A stretch of 64,000 bases of DNA from Rosistilla ulvae (GTDB lineage: Bacteria > Planctomycetota > Planctomycetia > Pirellulales > Pirellulaceae): assembly GCF_007741475.1 (NCBI RefSeq), contig NZ_CP036261.1, positions 2,108,001 through 2,172,000 on the forward strand, written 5' to 3'. Below, in pieces: positions 55,263-63,729 of the stretch. The notes beneath the pieces were generated by a model, which saw only the letters and a program-made list of their open reading frames with translations, was not told where the DNA came from and did not search any database. Each line of letters opens with the position of its first letter. Within the stretch, counting starts at the first letter, position 1. Both the position numbers and the translations under genes were made by a program.

Positions 55263-55702
55263 GGTTTGTCCTTTGCTTTCGAGATTGGGCTGTGTGGTTA
55301 AAGCTTCCACGCCATGCATGTGGGCATACCGTTGTGACGCGTCTATGTCGACTTCCTTACAAAGTTTCCCTGAATCGGCAGCCTCCAAAATTCGGCGTTG
55401 CGGAATGGCTCGTCTCGAACGCTCCGTCGCGAGTCGATCATCTCGGTCGGAACGCCAAGGGCAAATCGATGTTCTAATTTTAGGCTATCGGGCATGCGAT
55501 AGCGTCCGGTTTGTAAAGGAACCGTGAGCTACCGCATCGAGACCGATCTACCGAAACGCACACAAGGATTTGTCTCGTTGCGGATCACCTGCCCAAGAAT
55601 TAACGAGCGAAATTTTGTAAGGTTGTGGTGCGGGCTGCGTCTTGGTTTGTAGTCAATGAACCGACCAATGGAACTCGTTCACCGCACTCACAGGAAATTC
55701 AG
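55263..55702. other. Divergent intergenic region between the TVP38 gene and the DUF547 gene
   Basis: The 440-bp spacer must include promoters for both directions. Short frames occur but no recognisable domain. No hairpin of note is seen. Confidence 0.45.
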
Positions 55703-56545
55703 ATGCTCAACAAATACGCGAAATCCGCAGTCGTTGCTTTCCTTTTCATTGTTGCTAGCGACCCTGTCGCATCGGCTGGATCGCCCGTCTACGTCGGCAC
55801 TCGCGTTGCTGCGAACCAACAGGTTTCAATCGACCAAATCGACCATTCGACATGGGACACGATCCTGCGGAAGTACGTCGACGCCAATGGAATGGTGAAC
55901 TATCAGGGGCTAAAAGCTTCCGCTGCGGATCGACAAGCTTTGTCCCGTTATTTGAATCGGTTGTCCTCTGCAAATCCAAACGCTCCGGCAACGCCCGGTT
56001 CGACGTTGGCATTTTGGATCAACGCTTATAACGCCGTCACCGTGCAAGGGATCTTGCGCGAGTACCCAACGTCCAGCATCCGCAATCACACCGCCAAGCT
56101 ATGGGGATACAACATTTGGAAAGACCTTCAACTATATGTTGGTGGCAAGCCCTATTCATTGGACCAGATGGAGCACGAGGTGCTGCGCAAGAAAGGTGAG
56201 CCGCGAATCCACTTTGCAATCGTCTGTGCGTCGATCGGTTGTCCGCGGTTGTTGAACGAAGCCTACGTTGCCGAGCGAATCCAAGACCAATTGGATGCAA
56301 ACGCCAAGGACTTTTTCTCGCGGTCGCAAAACTTCCGTTACGATGCGCCTGCTCGCAAGTTCCAACTGTCGTCGATTCTCGACTGGTTCGGAGAAGACTT
56401 TGGTGGGGACCAAGCGACACAGTTGAAAAAAATCGCCCCTTGGCTCCCCAGTCCCGCCGCGCAACAGGCGGCCCGGCAGAACGCCGTTCGGGTCAGCTAC
56501 CTCGACTACAATTGGAACCTCAACGCCCAGAGCGCAGGTCGCTGA
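55703..56545 (+). CDS. DUF547-domain secreted protein
   Basis: The 280-residue protein has a signal peptide (AKSAVVAFLFIVASDPVASAG) and the DUF547 core: WDTILRKYVDANGMVNYQGL, FWINAYNAVTVQGILREYP, RIHFAIVCASIGCPRLLNEA with the conserved Cys-Ala-Ser-x-Gly-Cys-Pro, and FQLSSILDWFGEDFGG. DUF547 resembles papain-fold or transglutaminase-like enzymes; the cysteine in the VCAS motif may be catalytic, but substrate and activity are unknown. CAGGAAA precedes ATG 55703. The frame continues upstream but without support. Confidence 0.88.
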   Translation: MLNKYAKSAVVAFLFIVASDPVASAGSPVYVGTRVAANQQVSIDQIDHSTWDTILRKYVDANGMVNYQGLKASAADRQALSRYLNRLSSANPNAPATPGSTLAFWINAYNAVTVQGILREYPTSSIRNHTAKLWGYNIWKDLQLYVGGKPYSLDQMEHEVLRKKGEPRIHFAIVCASIGCPRLLNEAYVAERIQDQLDANAKDFFSRSQNFRYDAPARKFQLSSILDWFGEDFGGDQATQLKKIAPWLPSPAAQQAARQNAVRVSYLDYNWNLNAQSAGR

Positions 56546-56559
56546 ACGCGTCGCTCGAT

Positions 56560-56730
56560 TGGGAGCATAGCTTCGATCGCCCTCGCAATCTGACCGGCTC
56601 GATTTCCCAGGGTAGACATCGCTTGAATCAGGGGGACAATACGTTGCAGGTGTCGATTGTGGGATCACATCCCGACGCGGTGAAAGGTTTTATGTTCGGA
56701 TTGGATTATGTCTATCTGAGCGACAAATAG
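56560..56730 (+). pseudogene. C-terminal remnant of a secreted beta-sandwich protein
   Basis: The frame ending at 56730 encodes, after the DUF547 stop, a short segment resembling the end of galactose-binding-like or PVC cytochrome-associated domains: ISQGRHRLNQGDNTLQVSIV, then HPDAVKGFMFGLDYVYLSD and a stop. The pattern 'L-x-x-G-x-N-x-L-x-V' with 'G-x-x-P-x-A-V-x-x-x-M-x-G-L-D-Y' is common at such C-termini. It is in a different frame from the DUF547 gene, has no ribosome site or start of its own, and lacks any N-terminal portion. It therefore appears to be a remnant left after a deletion. Confidence 0.6.
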
Positions 56731-56760
56731 ATTTCGGAACGGTCCGCTCGGAGAACTCGC

Positions 56761-57483
56761 TTGACGCCATCGGTTTTGAATCGCCCTGCCAACCAAGTCG
56801 ATGGCGACAACGCGGCTTGGATTCGCAAGCTCGAAGCCCGCGCGTCGGCTCGTTACGCCTGGCACTACGAACCGGTCATGGCGGCGGGCAAGCGACGTCT
56901 GTTTGCGTCGGCAACCTGTCCCGACGATCTCCTTGTTGCTGCGACGAAGCGACAGGAAGCGGGGGAACAGGGAGTCGAAGAACCGTTTTGGGCAACGGTT
57001 TGGCAAGCGGCGGTGGGACTCGATTGGTTCATCGAAACGCTCGATCTGCCCGGCTGCCAGGTGCTTGAACTGGGAGCCGGAACGGGCCGCGCTGGTCTGG
57101 CGGCGGCGCTCCGTGGTGCGGAGGTGACGATCACCGACGGCATGACCGACCCGCTGTTGTTGGCTCAGCTGTCGACTTGGGATCTGCCCAATTGCCACGT
57201 CCGCCGCTTGCGATGGGGCGAAGAGCAATTGGACCGCAAGTTTTCAATGATCCTCGGTTCCGACGTGACCTACAACCGCAAGTTCTGGACGGAATTGGAA
57301 GTTGCGATGCGGCAACATCTGGAGCCCGGCGGAGTGATCCTGTTCTCGGATCCCTGCCGTTTGATCGCCAATGAGTTTCGCGACTGGATCGGGCCGCGCG
57401 GCTGGTCGTACAGCGAGAGTCACGTGCCACACTGCCAAGACGCCCACCGCAGCATCCGCATCATGCAACTGCGCCTAGCCTAA
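56761..57483 (+). CDS. Class I SAM-dependent methyltransferase (METTL21/NNMT-like)
   Basis: The 240-residue protein has the SAM-binding glycine motif in VLELGAGTGRAGLAAALRGA (about residue 102) and the post-I acidic strand VTITDGMTD. LGSDVTYNRKFWTELEVAM matches the D-x-x-Y motif of the lysine-methyltransferase branch (METTL21/'methyltransferase 16'). FWATVWQAAVGLDWFI is the substrate-side helix. The substrate is likely a protein lysine or a small molecule and cannot be told. It starts with TTG 56761 with GGAG about eleven bases upstream; no better start is in frame. The stop lies about 70 bp before the repeat array. Confidence 0.82.
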   Translation: MTPSVLNRPANQVDGDNAAWIRKLEARASARYAWHYEPVMAAGKRRLFASATCPDDLLVAATKRQEAGEQGVEEPFWATVWQAAVGLDWFIETLDLPGCQVLELGAGTGRAGLAAALRGAEVTITDGMTDPLLLAQLSTWDLPNCHVRRLRWGEEQLDRKFSMILGSDVTYNRKFWTELEVAMRQHLEPGGVILFSDPCRLIANEFRDWIGPRGWSYSESHVPHCQDAHRSIRIMQLRLA

Positions 57484-57504
57484 TAACGCACCTACCGTGA
57501 CGCG

Positions 57505-57527
57505 TTGGAGTCAAGGCTTCAGCCGAC
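57505..57527. repeat. Module 2 repeat, single copy
   Basis: TTGGAGTCAAGGCTTCAGCC and its three following bases match the reverse complement of 5378-5400 and are near-identical to the arms at 99-121 and 166-188. It directly precedes the 100-bp array. Confidence 0.85.
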
Positions 57528-57553
57528 CATCACGCACAGGGCGCTACCCGAGT

Positions 57554-58333
57554 CGTTTAACCGCGTGCCCATCGGGCCGCGCGTTTCGAGAGTTCGATAC
57601 GGACGCGCGGGGCGTTGCCACCGCGGTTAAACGATTGTGTCGGCGTGCGAATTCGTTTAACCGCGTGCCCATCGGGCCGCGCGTTTTTGGAGCGAGACTC
57701 GGACGCGCGGGGCGTTGCCGCCGCGGTTAAACGATTGGGGCGGCGTGCGAACTCGTTTAACCGCGTGCCCATCGGGCCGCGCGTTTCGGGAGTTCGTTAC
57801 GGACGCGCGGGGCGTTGCCGCCGCGGTTAAACGATTGTGTCGGCGTGCGAACTCGTTTAACCGCGTGCCCATCGGGCCGCGCGTTTTGAGAGTTCGATAC
57901 GGACGCGCGGGGCGTTGCCGCCGCGGGTAAACGATTGGGGCGGCGTGCGAACTCGTTTAACCGCGTGCCCATCGGGCCGCGCGTTTCGGGAGTTCGATAC
58001 GGACGCGCGGGGCGTTGCCGCCGCGGTTAAACGATTGTGTCGGCGTGCGAACTCGTTTAACCGCGTGCCCATCGGGCCGCGCGTTTCGAGAGTTCGTTAC
58101 GGACGCGCGGGGCGTTGCCACCGCGGTTAAACGATTGGGGCGGCGTGCGAACTCGTTTAACCGCGTGCCCATCGGGCCGCGCGTTTCGGGAGTTCGATAC
58201 GGACGCGCGGGGCGTTGCCGCCGCGGTTAAACGATTGTGTCGGCGTGCGAACTCGTTTAACCGCGTGCCCATCGGGCCGCGCGTTTCGAGAGTTCGTTAC
58301 GGACGCGCGGGGCGTTGCCACCGCGGTTAAACG
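57554..58333. repeat. Tandem array of eight palindromic units, period exactly 100 bp
   Basis: Eight copies of an 80-bp unit start at 57554, 57654, 57754, 57854, 57954, 58054, 58154 and 58254. They are separated by 20-bp spacers. Each unit begins with CGTTTAACCGCG and ends with CGCGGTTAAACG, and inside it CCGCGCGT and ACGCGCGG pair too, so each is an imperfect palindrome. Spacers alternate between ATTGTGTCGG and ATTGGGGCGG starts, giving a 200-bp higher-order period; units 5-6 and 7-8 look identical. It lies between two convergent genes, only 15 bp before the stop of the aminotransferase gene. The open frames of 71 codons repeated on both strands are a by-product of the repeat and not genes. 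Confidence 0.95.
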
Positions 58334-58348
58334 ATTGGGATCGTACTT

Positions 58349-59524
58349 TCATGGCAGCAGCTTCGGCAGCAGATCGGCTAGGCGATCGATCTGATCGACG
58401 TCGTTGTAGGCTTGCAACGAAACTCGCATCAGCCGCGTGTCGGGTTTCGGGCCGGGGTAGATCGGGAATTCGAAGCCGTGTTGATCGCGGAGGATCTGTT
58501 GCAGCGGAGCGTCCGAGGCCGGCAACGGCAGCGCGACCAGACTGCCGAGCATCGAATCGGGAGCCGGCGGGGCGATCTCCAGCGCCTCACACAATCGATC
58601 GCGCGACTGCAATGCCAAGCGGTGGTTCGACTGCATCAGTTCCGCCAGTCCGCCGGGATACAGCGAGTCGAGGAACTCGATCGCGGCTGGGACCGCCAGC
58701 AAGGGCGAGGGATCAAACGTGCCGGTCCAATCGAATTCGCTGAGGAAGCGCGAGCGGCCATCGATAGCACGGTTGGCAGCATGGCTGATCACCGTCGGCC
58801 GCACCTGTGCCTGCAGTTCTGGCTTGACCCACAAAAATCCGGAGGTCTTTGGCGCGCAGAGCCATTTGTGGTGATTGGCGGTGTAATAGTCGACGCCGAG
58901 TCGCGGCAGATCGATCGCGAGCATTCCCGGTGCGTGAGCGCCGTCGACATGCACACGCACGCCGCGTCGGCGGGCGACGTCGGCGATCGCTTCGATCGGG
59001 AAGACCAAGCCGGTCGGACTTGTAACGTGGTCGATCAAAAGCAACCGTGTGGCGTCGTCGATCGCCCGCTCGATCGCGTCGACGACTTCGTCGGGACTTG
59101 CGATCGGAAACGGGATCTCAGCCACTCGCACCTCCGCGCCGCAGCGCTCGGCGGCGTAGCGAACGGCGTTGCTGCACGCGTTGTAACCGTGATCGGTCAC
59201 GACGACGTTGTCGCCCGGTTTCAGGGGGAACGATTGCACGACCGCGTTGACGCCGTCGGTGGCATTGCGGACCCAGGCGATGTCGCGTGCGTCGGCATTC
59301 ACACGCTGTGCGATTACTTCGCGAACACGATCCAACTTGGGCAGCAGCTCGCGTTCGGGAGCCAGGAATTCGATCGGATCGCTTTCCATCGCATCGCGGA
59401 ATCGGCGTTGGGCATCCAAGACCACGGTCGGTGTTGCTCCAAAAGAACCGTGGTTGAGGAAGTCGATCGCCGGATTCAGCCGCCAATGCTCGCGGCGATG
59501 TTGCCCGGTCGAGCTATCGTTCAT
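58349..59524 (-). CDS. Class V aminotransferase (isopenicillin-N-epimerase-like)
   Basis: The 391-residue PLP enzyme starts with NPAIDFLNHGSFGATPTVVL, typical of isopenicillin-N epimerase-like class V proteins, and has NATDGVNAVVQSFPLKPGDN. The PLP aspartate region is RVHVDGAHAPGMLAIDLPRL, and the Schiff-base lysine is in YYTANHHKWLCAPKTSGFLW. The enzyme could act as an epimerase, cysteine desulfurase-like lyase or aminotransferase; the substrate is not evident. The length fits. It is transcribed toward the tandem array and is divergent from the enolase-superfamily gene. Confidence 0.92.
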   Translation of the reverse strand: MNDSSTGQHRREHWRLNPAIDFLNHGSFGATPTVVLDAQRRFRDAMESDPIEFLAPERELLPKLDRVREVIAQRVNADARDIAWVRNATDGVNAVVQSFPLKPGDNVVVTDHGYNACSNAVRYAAERCGAEVRVAEIPFPIASPDEVVDAIERAIDDATRLLLIDHVTSPTGLVFPIEAIADVARRRGVRVHVDGAHAPGMLAIDLPRLGVDYYTANHHKWLCAPKTSGFLWVKPELQAQVRPTVISHAANRAIDGRSRFLSEFDWTGTFDPSPLLAVPAAIEFLDSLYPGGLAELMQSNHRLALQSRDRLCEALEIAPPAPDSMLGSLVALPLPASDAPLQQILRDQHGFEFPIYPGPKPDTRLMRVSLQAYNDVDQIDRLADLLPKLLP

Positions 59525-59556
59525 GGTGTTCCTTTTTGAATCGGTCCGAATCCAAG

Positions 59557-59637
59557 ATGGTCGCCTTTCGCTCCGCGAAAGTGCGGATGGAAAGTTAAGA
59601 TCGGTGCACGCACTTTCGCGGAGCGAAAGGCGACCAT
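59557..59637. repeat. Perfect 29-bp inverted repeat
   Basis: Positions 59557-59585 are exactly the reverse complement of 59609-59637, with a 23-base loop. The arm core is GCCTTTCGCTCCGCGAAAG. The hairpin lies in the spacer between two divergent genes, where an intrinsic terminator would not be expected. Confidence 0.93.
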
Positions 59638-59640
59638 ACT

Positions 59641-59695
59641 AGCACGAAGCGCAAGCGAGTGATTGCACCCGGAACACTCGCTTGTGCTTCGTGCT
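59641..59695. repeat. Second inverted repeat beside the first
   Basis: Positions 59641-59661 pair with 59675-59695 (20 of 21 bases), with a 13-base loop. The arm core is AGCACGAAGCGCAAGCGAG. It immediately follows the 29-bp inverted repeat, so the two form a composite intergenic element. Confidence 0.92.
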
Positions 59696-59847
59696 GGTAT
59701 GCCTCGGTACCATCATTTGTCACACAAGCACGACCCAAAATTTCGTTGAAGGTTCGGACGTGGAGTTCTGCATCGGGTATCGTGATGGCCTGTAAGGATC
59801 GCCTGAAAACTGGCTTTTGGTACCGATAACGGAAAGGAACACTGCCG

Positions 59848-60951
59848 ATGAAAATCACCCGGATCTCCGCCCACCGCGTCGAACTTCCGTTGATCGAAGG
59901 GGCTTATCATTGGTCGGGTGGCAAATCGGTCAACGTTTTCGACAGCACGATCGTCGCTGTCGAGACGGCTGAGGGATTGGTCGGGTACGGTGAGGTCTGT
60001 CCGCTGGGACCGTTCTATTTGCCGGCGTATGCCGAAGGGGTGCGGGCCGGATTGCGTGAATTGGGACCGCATTTGATCAGACTCGACCCGCGCGAACTGG
60101 GCGTCCTGAATCAACGCATGGATGCAGCTTTAAAAGGGCATCCGTACGTGAAGTCAGGAATCGACATCGCCTGTTGGGATCTGTTGGGGAAGGCCAGTGG
60201 GCTGCCGGTCTGTATGTTGATGGGAGGCAGGTTTGGGGAGAGCGTGCGACTGTATCGCGCGATCTCGCAGATTGCTCCCGACGCGATGGCCGAAAACGTC
60301 GCCAGCTATCGCGACCAGGGTTACACGCGTTTTCAATTGAAGGTTGGCGGCGACCCGGACACCGATATCCAGCGGATCCGCGCGGCGCGGGATGTCTTGC
60401 GTCCGTCGGATCGTTTGGTCGCCGACGCCAACACTGGATGGACGCAGCACGAAGCGCAACGCGTCGTCCGCGCGGTCGCTGATCTGGACGTCTACATCGA
60501 ACAGCCATGCTTGACTTACGAAGAGTGTCTGGCGGTACGACGCAACACAACGCATCCGTTTATCCTGGACGAAAACATCGACGGGCTGGAGATGTTGTTC
60601 CGCGCCAAAGCCGACTTGGCGATGGACGTCGTCAACTTGAAGATCAGCAAACTTGGCGGACTGACGAAAGCCCGGCAGGCCCGCGACGTCTGCGCTTCGA
60701 TGGGGATCGCGATGACGATCGAAGACAGCTGGGGGGGCGACATCACGACCGCCGCGATCGCCCATCTGGCGCATAGCACTCCCGAAACACTGCGTTTCAC
60801 CAGCACCGACTTCAACAGCTACGTCACCGTTTGCAACGCCGACGGGGCACCGAAACGGGAGCACGGATTCATGAAAGCGAGCGATGCTCCCGGCTTGGGG
60901 ATCACTCCCCATTTTGATGTCATCGGTCCTGTGGTTCTCGAGGTTCTGTAA
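59848..60951 (+). CDS. Mandelate racemase/muconate lactonizing enzyme family protein (enolase superfamily)
   Basis: The 367-residue protein has the capping domain ([20 protein letters not shown]) and the barrel of the enolase superfamily. Lys166 in FQLKVGGDP is the first acid/base lysine. The metal ligands lie in VADANTGW (Asp, about 194), YIEQPC (Glu, 218) and ILDENIDG (Asp, 242). Lys266/269 in [10 protein letters not shown] is the second catalytic lysine, and [17 protein letters not shown] follows. EDSWGGD and the short N-terminus resemble cis-3-hydroxyproline dehydratases and proline-betaine epimerases, so an amino-acid-type substrate is likely, but this is inference. An AAAGGA ribosome site precedes ATG 59848. 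Confidence 0.88.
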   Translation: MKITRISAHRVELPLIEGAYHWSGGKSVNVFDSTIVAVETAEGLVGYGEVCPLGPFYLPAYAEGVRAGLRELGPHLIRLDPRELGVLNQRMDAALKGHPYVKSGIDIACWDLLGKASGLPVCMLMGGRFGESVRLYRAISQIAPDAMAENVASYRDQGYTRFQLKVGGDPDTDIQRIRAARDVLRPSDRLVADANTGWTQHEAQRVVRAVADLDVYIEQPCLTYEECLAVRRNTTHPFILDENIDGLEMLFRAKADLAMDVVNLKISKLGGLTKARQARDVCASMGIAMTIEDSWGGDITTAAIAHLAHSTPETLRFTSTDFNSYVTVCNADGAPKREHGFMKASDAPGLGITPHFDVIGPVVLEVL

Positions 60952-61331
60952 GTCGAGCGGCCTTCATGTGATCAGTGCTACGTATTCCATAAGGATGGAT
61001 TTTCAATTATCGCATCCACCAAGTCAGGTGCCTGACCGGATCCACTGGATGCAGTCGGCACACCTACCCAGAGTTCCTTTGAACGCCAGCACCATCGCGT
61101 ACCGACTTACAAAACGCTGCCAGACTGCAACAGGACACCTCCAACGAGGATTCAAAGGTGCGTGAAGGGATGGTGGTGTCATGTCCACACATTGTGATGG
61201 ATTCTAGAGAATTCACGCCGACTTTTCCGAAGATTCCACCACGTCCCACTCGGTCGGAATGCCACGACTTGCGTCTGCGGCGCGTCGATGAAATCTTGCG
61301 AGGCGAACCGGGAGGGTGCGCCGTAGGGCGG
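60952..61331. other. Intergenic region upstream of the beta-barrel gene
   Basis: The 380-bp spacer contains a small stem of GTCAGG/CCTGAC at about 61023-61036, inside CATCCA/TGGATG flanks, which may end transcription of the enolase-family gene. No other structure is clear. An open frame reaches upstream from the barrel gene but has no protein-like sequence. Confidence 0.4.
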
Positions 61332-62222
61332 ATGAGCGAAATGACAAAGGAATCGAAGTTGAAAAAATTATTGCAACATGTTGGCGTGGCTGTTGGGCTG
61401 GTCTGTGGCGTTACGGCGTCGGCGGAACAGGCGGTTGTGACAAGTCTGTATGAAGAGGCGATGATCGCGGATCAAGAGCCGGTTCAATTGGTCGGATACG
61501 AATCGGTTGGCGCCATCGGCAGCCAGTTGCAGAAGTTCCGACCGCGAGGTGTCTTTTCCGTCGGGGCGGAACTGCCTTTGCTGTCGACCTATGCCAATCA
61601 TGGCTTAAACGCATCGTCCAGTACTTGGAGCGACGGCTACGATACAGAAGCTGCACTGCGAGTCACCGCTGCGTATAAAACGACGGGCATCATGGGGTTC
61701 CGGTTTCGCTTCTTCGATTTTGATGCGACGAACAACAGCACGCCGCCGAGCAGTTTTGGCGTGCAAACCTACGATCTCGAAGCGACCACCGACCTCAAGC
61801 TGGGTGAGTGGAAGATTCAGGGATTTGGCGGCCTCCGCTGGGGTTCGATCGATTTTTCGAAGTCCCGCTACGGACTTGAATACAATGATTTCGATGGCTT
61901 CGGATTCACGCTGGGTGCCGATGTGCGACGGCATGTTGCCCACGGATTCTCGTTGGTCGCTGGCTTCCGCCAAAGCATGCTCTACGGTGAAACCGTAAAC
62001 AGCAATGGCAACCGACTCGACAACGTCGTTGTCCCCGTCACCGAGCTACGCCTTGGTGCCGAATACGCACACGTCTTTGCCGGTGGCAACAAACTGATCG
62101 CGGGTGTCGGCTACGAACATCAGCAATTCAGCAGCCTCAGCGGTTTGGCTGGATCGATCGATCCCGAAGATGTCGATCTCGCCTTGGCCGGCCCCGTCTT
62201 CTCGCTGACTTGGCAACGTTAA
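61332..62222 (+). CDS. Outer-membrane beta-barrel-like protein
   Basis: The 296-residue protein has an export signal (LLQHVGVAVGLVCGVTASAEQ). The mature part shows alternating beta strands with aromatic ends, such as GVFSVGAELPLLSTYANHG, ALRVTAAYKTTGIMGFRFRF, LEATTDLKLGEWKIQGFGG, and a typical last strand LAGPVFSLTWQR. The pattern resembles small beta-barrel outer-membrane proteins seen in planctomycetes (Lpg1974-like). A pore or scaffold role is possible; no enzyme motif is seen. The start could be ATG 61332 or ATG 61341; both begin before the signal. It is convergent with the ceramidase-like gene at 62323 and shares a perfect palindrome with it. Confidence 0.72.
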   Translation: MSEMTKESKLKKLLQHVGVAVGLVCGVTASAEQAVVTSLYEEAMIADQEPVQLVGYESVGAIGSQLQKFRPRGVFSVGAELPLLSTYANHGLNASSSTWSDGYDTEAALRVTAAYKTTGIMGFRFRFFDFDATNNSTPPSSFGVQTYDLEATTDLKLGEWKIQGFGGLRWGSIDFSKSRYGLEYNDFDGFGFTLGADVRRHVAHGFSLVAGFRQSMLYGETVNSNGNRLDNVVVPVTELRLGAEYAHVFAGGNKLIAGVGYEHQQFSSLSGLAGSIDPEDVDLALAGPVFSLTWQR

Positions 62223-62265
62223 ACGTCCGCATCTCCCCAGCGGATCGTTTGACTTTTGCAGCCAC

Positions 62266-62300
62266 ACGCTTCCCGCCGATCAGATCGGCGGGAAGCGTGC
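62266..62300. terminator. Perfect palindrome between convergent genes
   Basis: CACGCTTCCCGCCGATC and GATCGGCGGGAAGCGTG flank a single A, giving a perfect 17-bp inverted repeat. It sits between the stops at 62222 and 62323. It lacks strong T-tracts but its position suggests a bidirectional stop signal. Confidence 0.6.
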
Positions 62301-62322
62301 TGCGGGGTGCGGTTTAAGACGC

Positions 62323-63729
62323 TTAGACGCGAGACAACATGCTCGCGATTCCGCCACTCAAGATCGGATCCATACCGGCCGCGCAATGGGCGACGCTGAC
62401 GGCGTAGCCGCCCTGCGGATAGGCGTCGGCGGTGGGGATGTACCACGGACCGCCATCGGAATAGGCGGCGCAGGCGACGAAACGATTGGGCGCCGCTGCC
62501 TGAGCCCGCAGTTGATATTCGATAAAGCTCTCCGACGGCAGATGGACCAACGAGACATCGTTGATATGCATGCAGCTGAGCGTGATCGGCACCATCGCCT
62601 GGATCCGGCGAATCCACGCGACGGTATATGATGGCCGGTTGCGATGGACAACGCGCTGCGTCTTGTCGTTGATCTGTCGCATCAGGGCCTCTTCATCGAA
62701 AGCCGGATTGATCGGCGGCAGGATGTCTTCGGTCTCCCAGCGAATCGATTCGATCGCTTCGGGGACCAACGTCTCTTGAGCGGCGACCATCCCGTCGAGA
62801 ATCCGCTGGGTTAAGACAGGTCGCATCTCTTTGGAGCCGTTGTTGTATTTCCCCGCTCCGATATTGCCGCCGCACCCGTTGAAGTACATGTGGGTGCAGT
62901 CGGGTTCTTGTTTCTGCATCTGCTTCCGCGCCAACCCGCAGAAGTCGGCGCTGACCCGTCCGTCGCCGTAGTAGCTCATCGGATGGCAGGCGTAATAATG
63001 ACACGCCGCCAGCTTTTTGTCGCCGTTGTAAAACGCGACCGTCTTGAGCATCGGATCGATCAGCCCTTCGGGGTAGGCATGGTGCTGTGGCGATCGCGAA
63101 CTGCTGCCACGCTGCGAGATCACCTTGCCGTCGAGACCGATCAGTCGGCGATTCCCCGCCACCTTGTCGACCTTTGCTTGGCTGCGAGCGACGTGTGTGA
63201 CCGGCGTCGTCTGTTTCATCGCTTTGCCAACCGCCTCGCGACCGGCGTCCAAGCACTCGAGGAAGAAGTCGCGCTCGACGATGTGAGGCAGATCGCCTTG
63301 TGCCAACACGATCTCTTCTGAGTCCAGACAGGCAAAGGGGGCATTGTGTTGATGCACGCAGTGAACCGCGACGCGATCGATCGTCGTGCCGGCAGCGTCG
63401 GCCAACGCTTGCCGCCACTGGATGTGAGCTGAATTCAGCAGCCCCGTCCAGTCGACGACACAGACGACGATCGGCTTGCCTGCACCCAACAACACATACC
63501 CAATCGCCTCCAGCGGATCGTCGACCCCGACGACCGGCTTGATCCAGCCGCCGCACAGCGAATGTCCCATCGGCGGCGTGACGTCGAAACGGAAGGTTCC
63601 CAGGTGAAGGTTGCCAGCCGATTCCGCGGCTAGTGCGGGGAGCGGGGCGATACCGCTAGCGAGCGTTGCTGCGGCGGTTGCCGAAATGAAACCACGACGG
63701 TTGAGTTCTTGAGGAAATAGATTTTTCAT
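62323..63729 (-). CDS. Ceramidase-like protein with Tat-type signal
   Basis: The 468-residue protein is a paralog of the protein at 33607. Its N-terminus carries a twin-arginine signal (NRRGFISATAAATLASGIAP). The shared ceramidase-like blocks are TFRFDVTPPMGHSLCGGWIK, HCVHQHNAPFACLD with candidate zinc histidines, QAKVDKVAGNRRLIGLDGK, ACHYYACHPMSYYGDGRVSA, MYFNGCGGNIGAGKYNNG and the C-terminal PSESFIEYQLRAQA. It is probably exported folded by the Tat system and may hydrolyse a ceramide-like lipid or another amide; the substrate is not shown. No good ribosome site is visible upstream of ATG 63729. Confidence 0.82.
   Translation of the reverse strand: MKNLFPQELNRRGFISATAAATLASGIAPLPALAAESAGNLHLGTFRFDVTPPMGHSLCGGWIKPVVGVDDPLEAIGYVLLGAGKPIVVCVVDWTGLLNSAHIQWRQALADAAGTTIDRVAVHCVHQHNAPFACLDSEEIVLAQGDLPHIVERDFFLECLDAGREAVGKAMKQTTPVTHVARSQAKVDKVAGNRRLIGLDGKVISQRGSSSRSPQHHAYPEGLIDPMLKTVAFYNGDKKLAACHYYACHPMSYYGDGRVSADFCGLARKQMQKQEPDCTHMYFNGCGGNIGAGKYNNGSKEMRPVLTQRILDGMVAAQETLVPEAIESIRWETEDILPPINPAFDEEALMRQINDKTQRVVHRNRPSYTVAWIRRIQAMVPITLSCMHINDVSLVHLPSESFIEYQLRAQAAAPNRFVACAAYSDGGPWYIPTADAYPQGGYAVSVAHCAAGMDPILSGGIASMLSRV

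Noticed and set aside
57557-58272. Repeated 71-codon frames on both strands every 100 bp
   Set aside because: They are a by-product of the tandem palindromic array. They lack ribosome sites and vary only where the repeat varies.
57554-58333. Possible CRISPR array
   Set aside because: Spacers are only two alternating sequences and not unique, the repeats are 80 bp and palindromic, and no cas gene is in the window.
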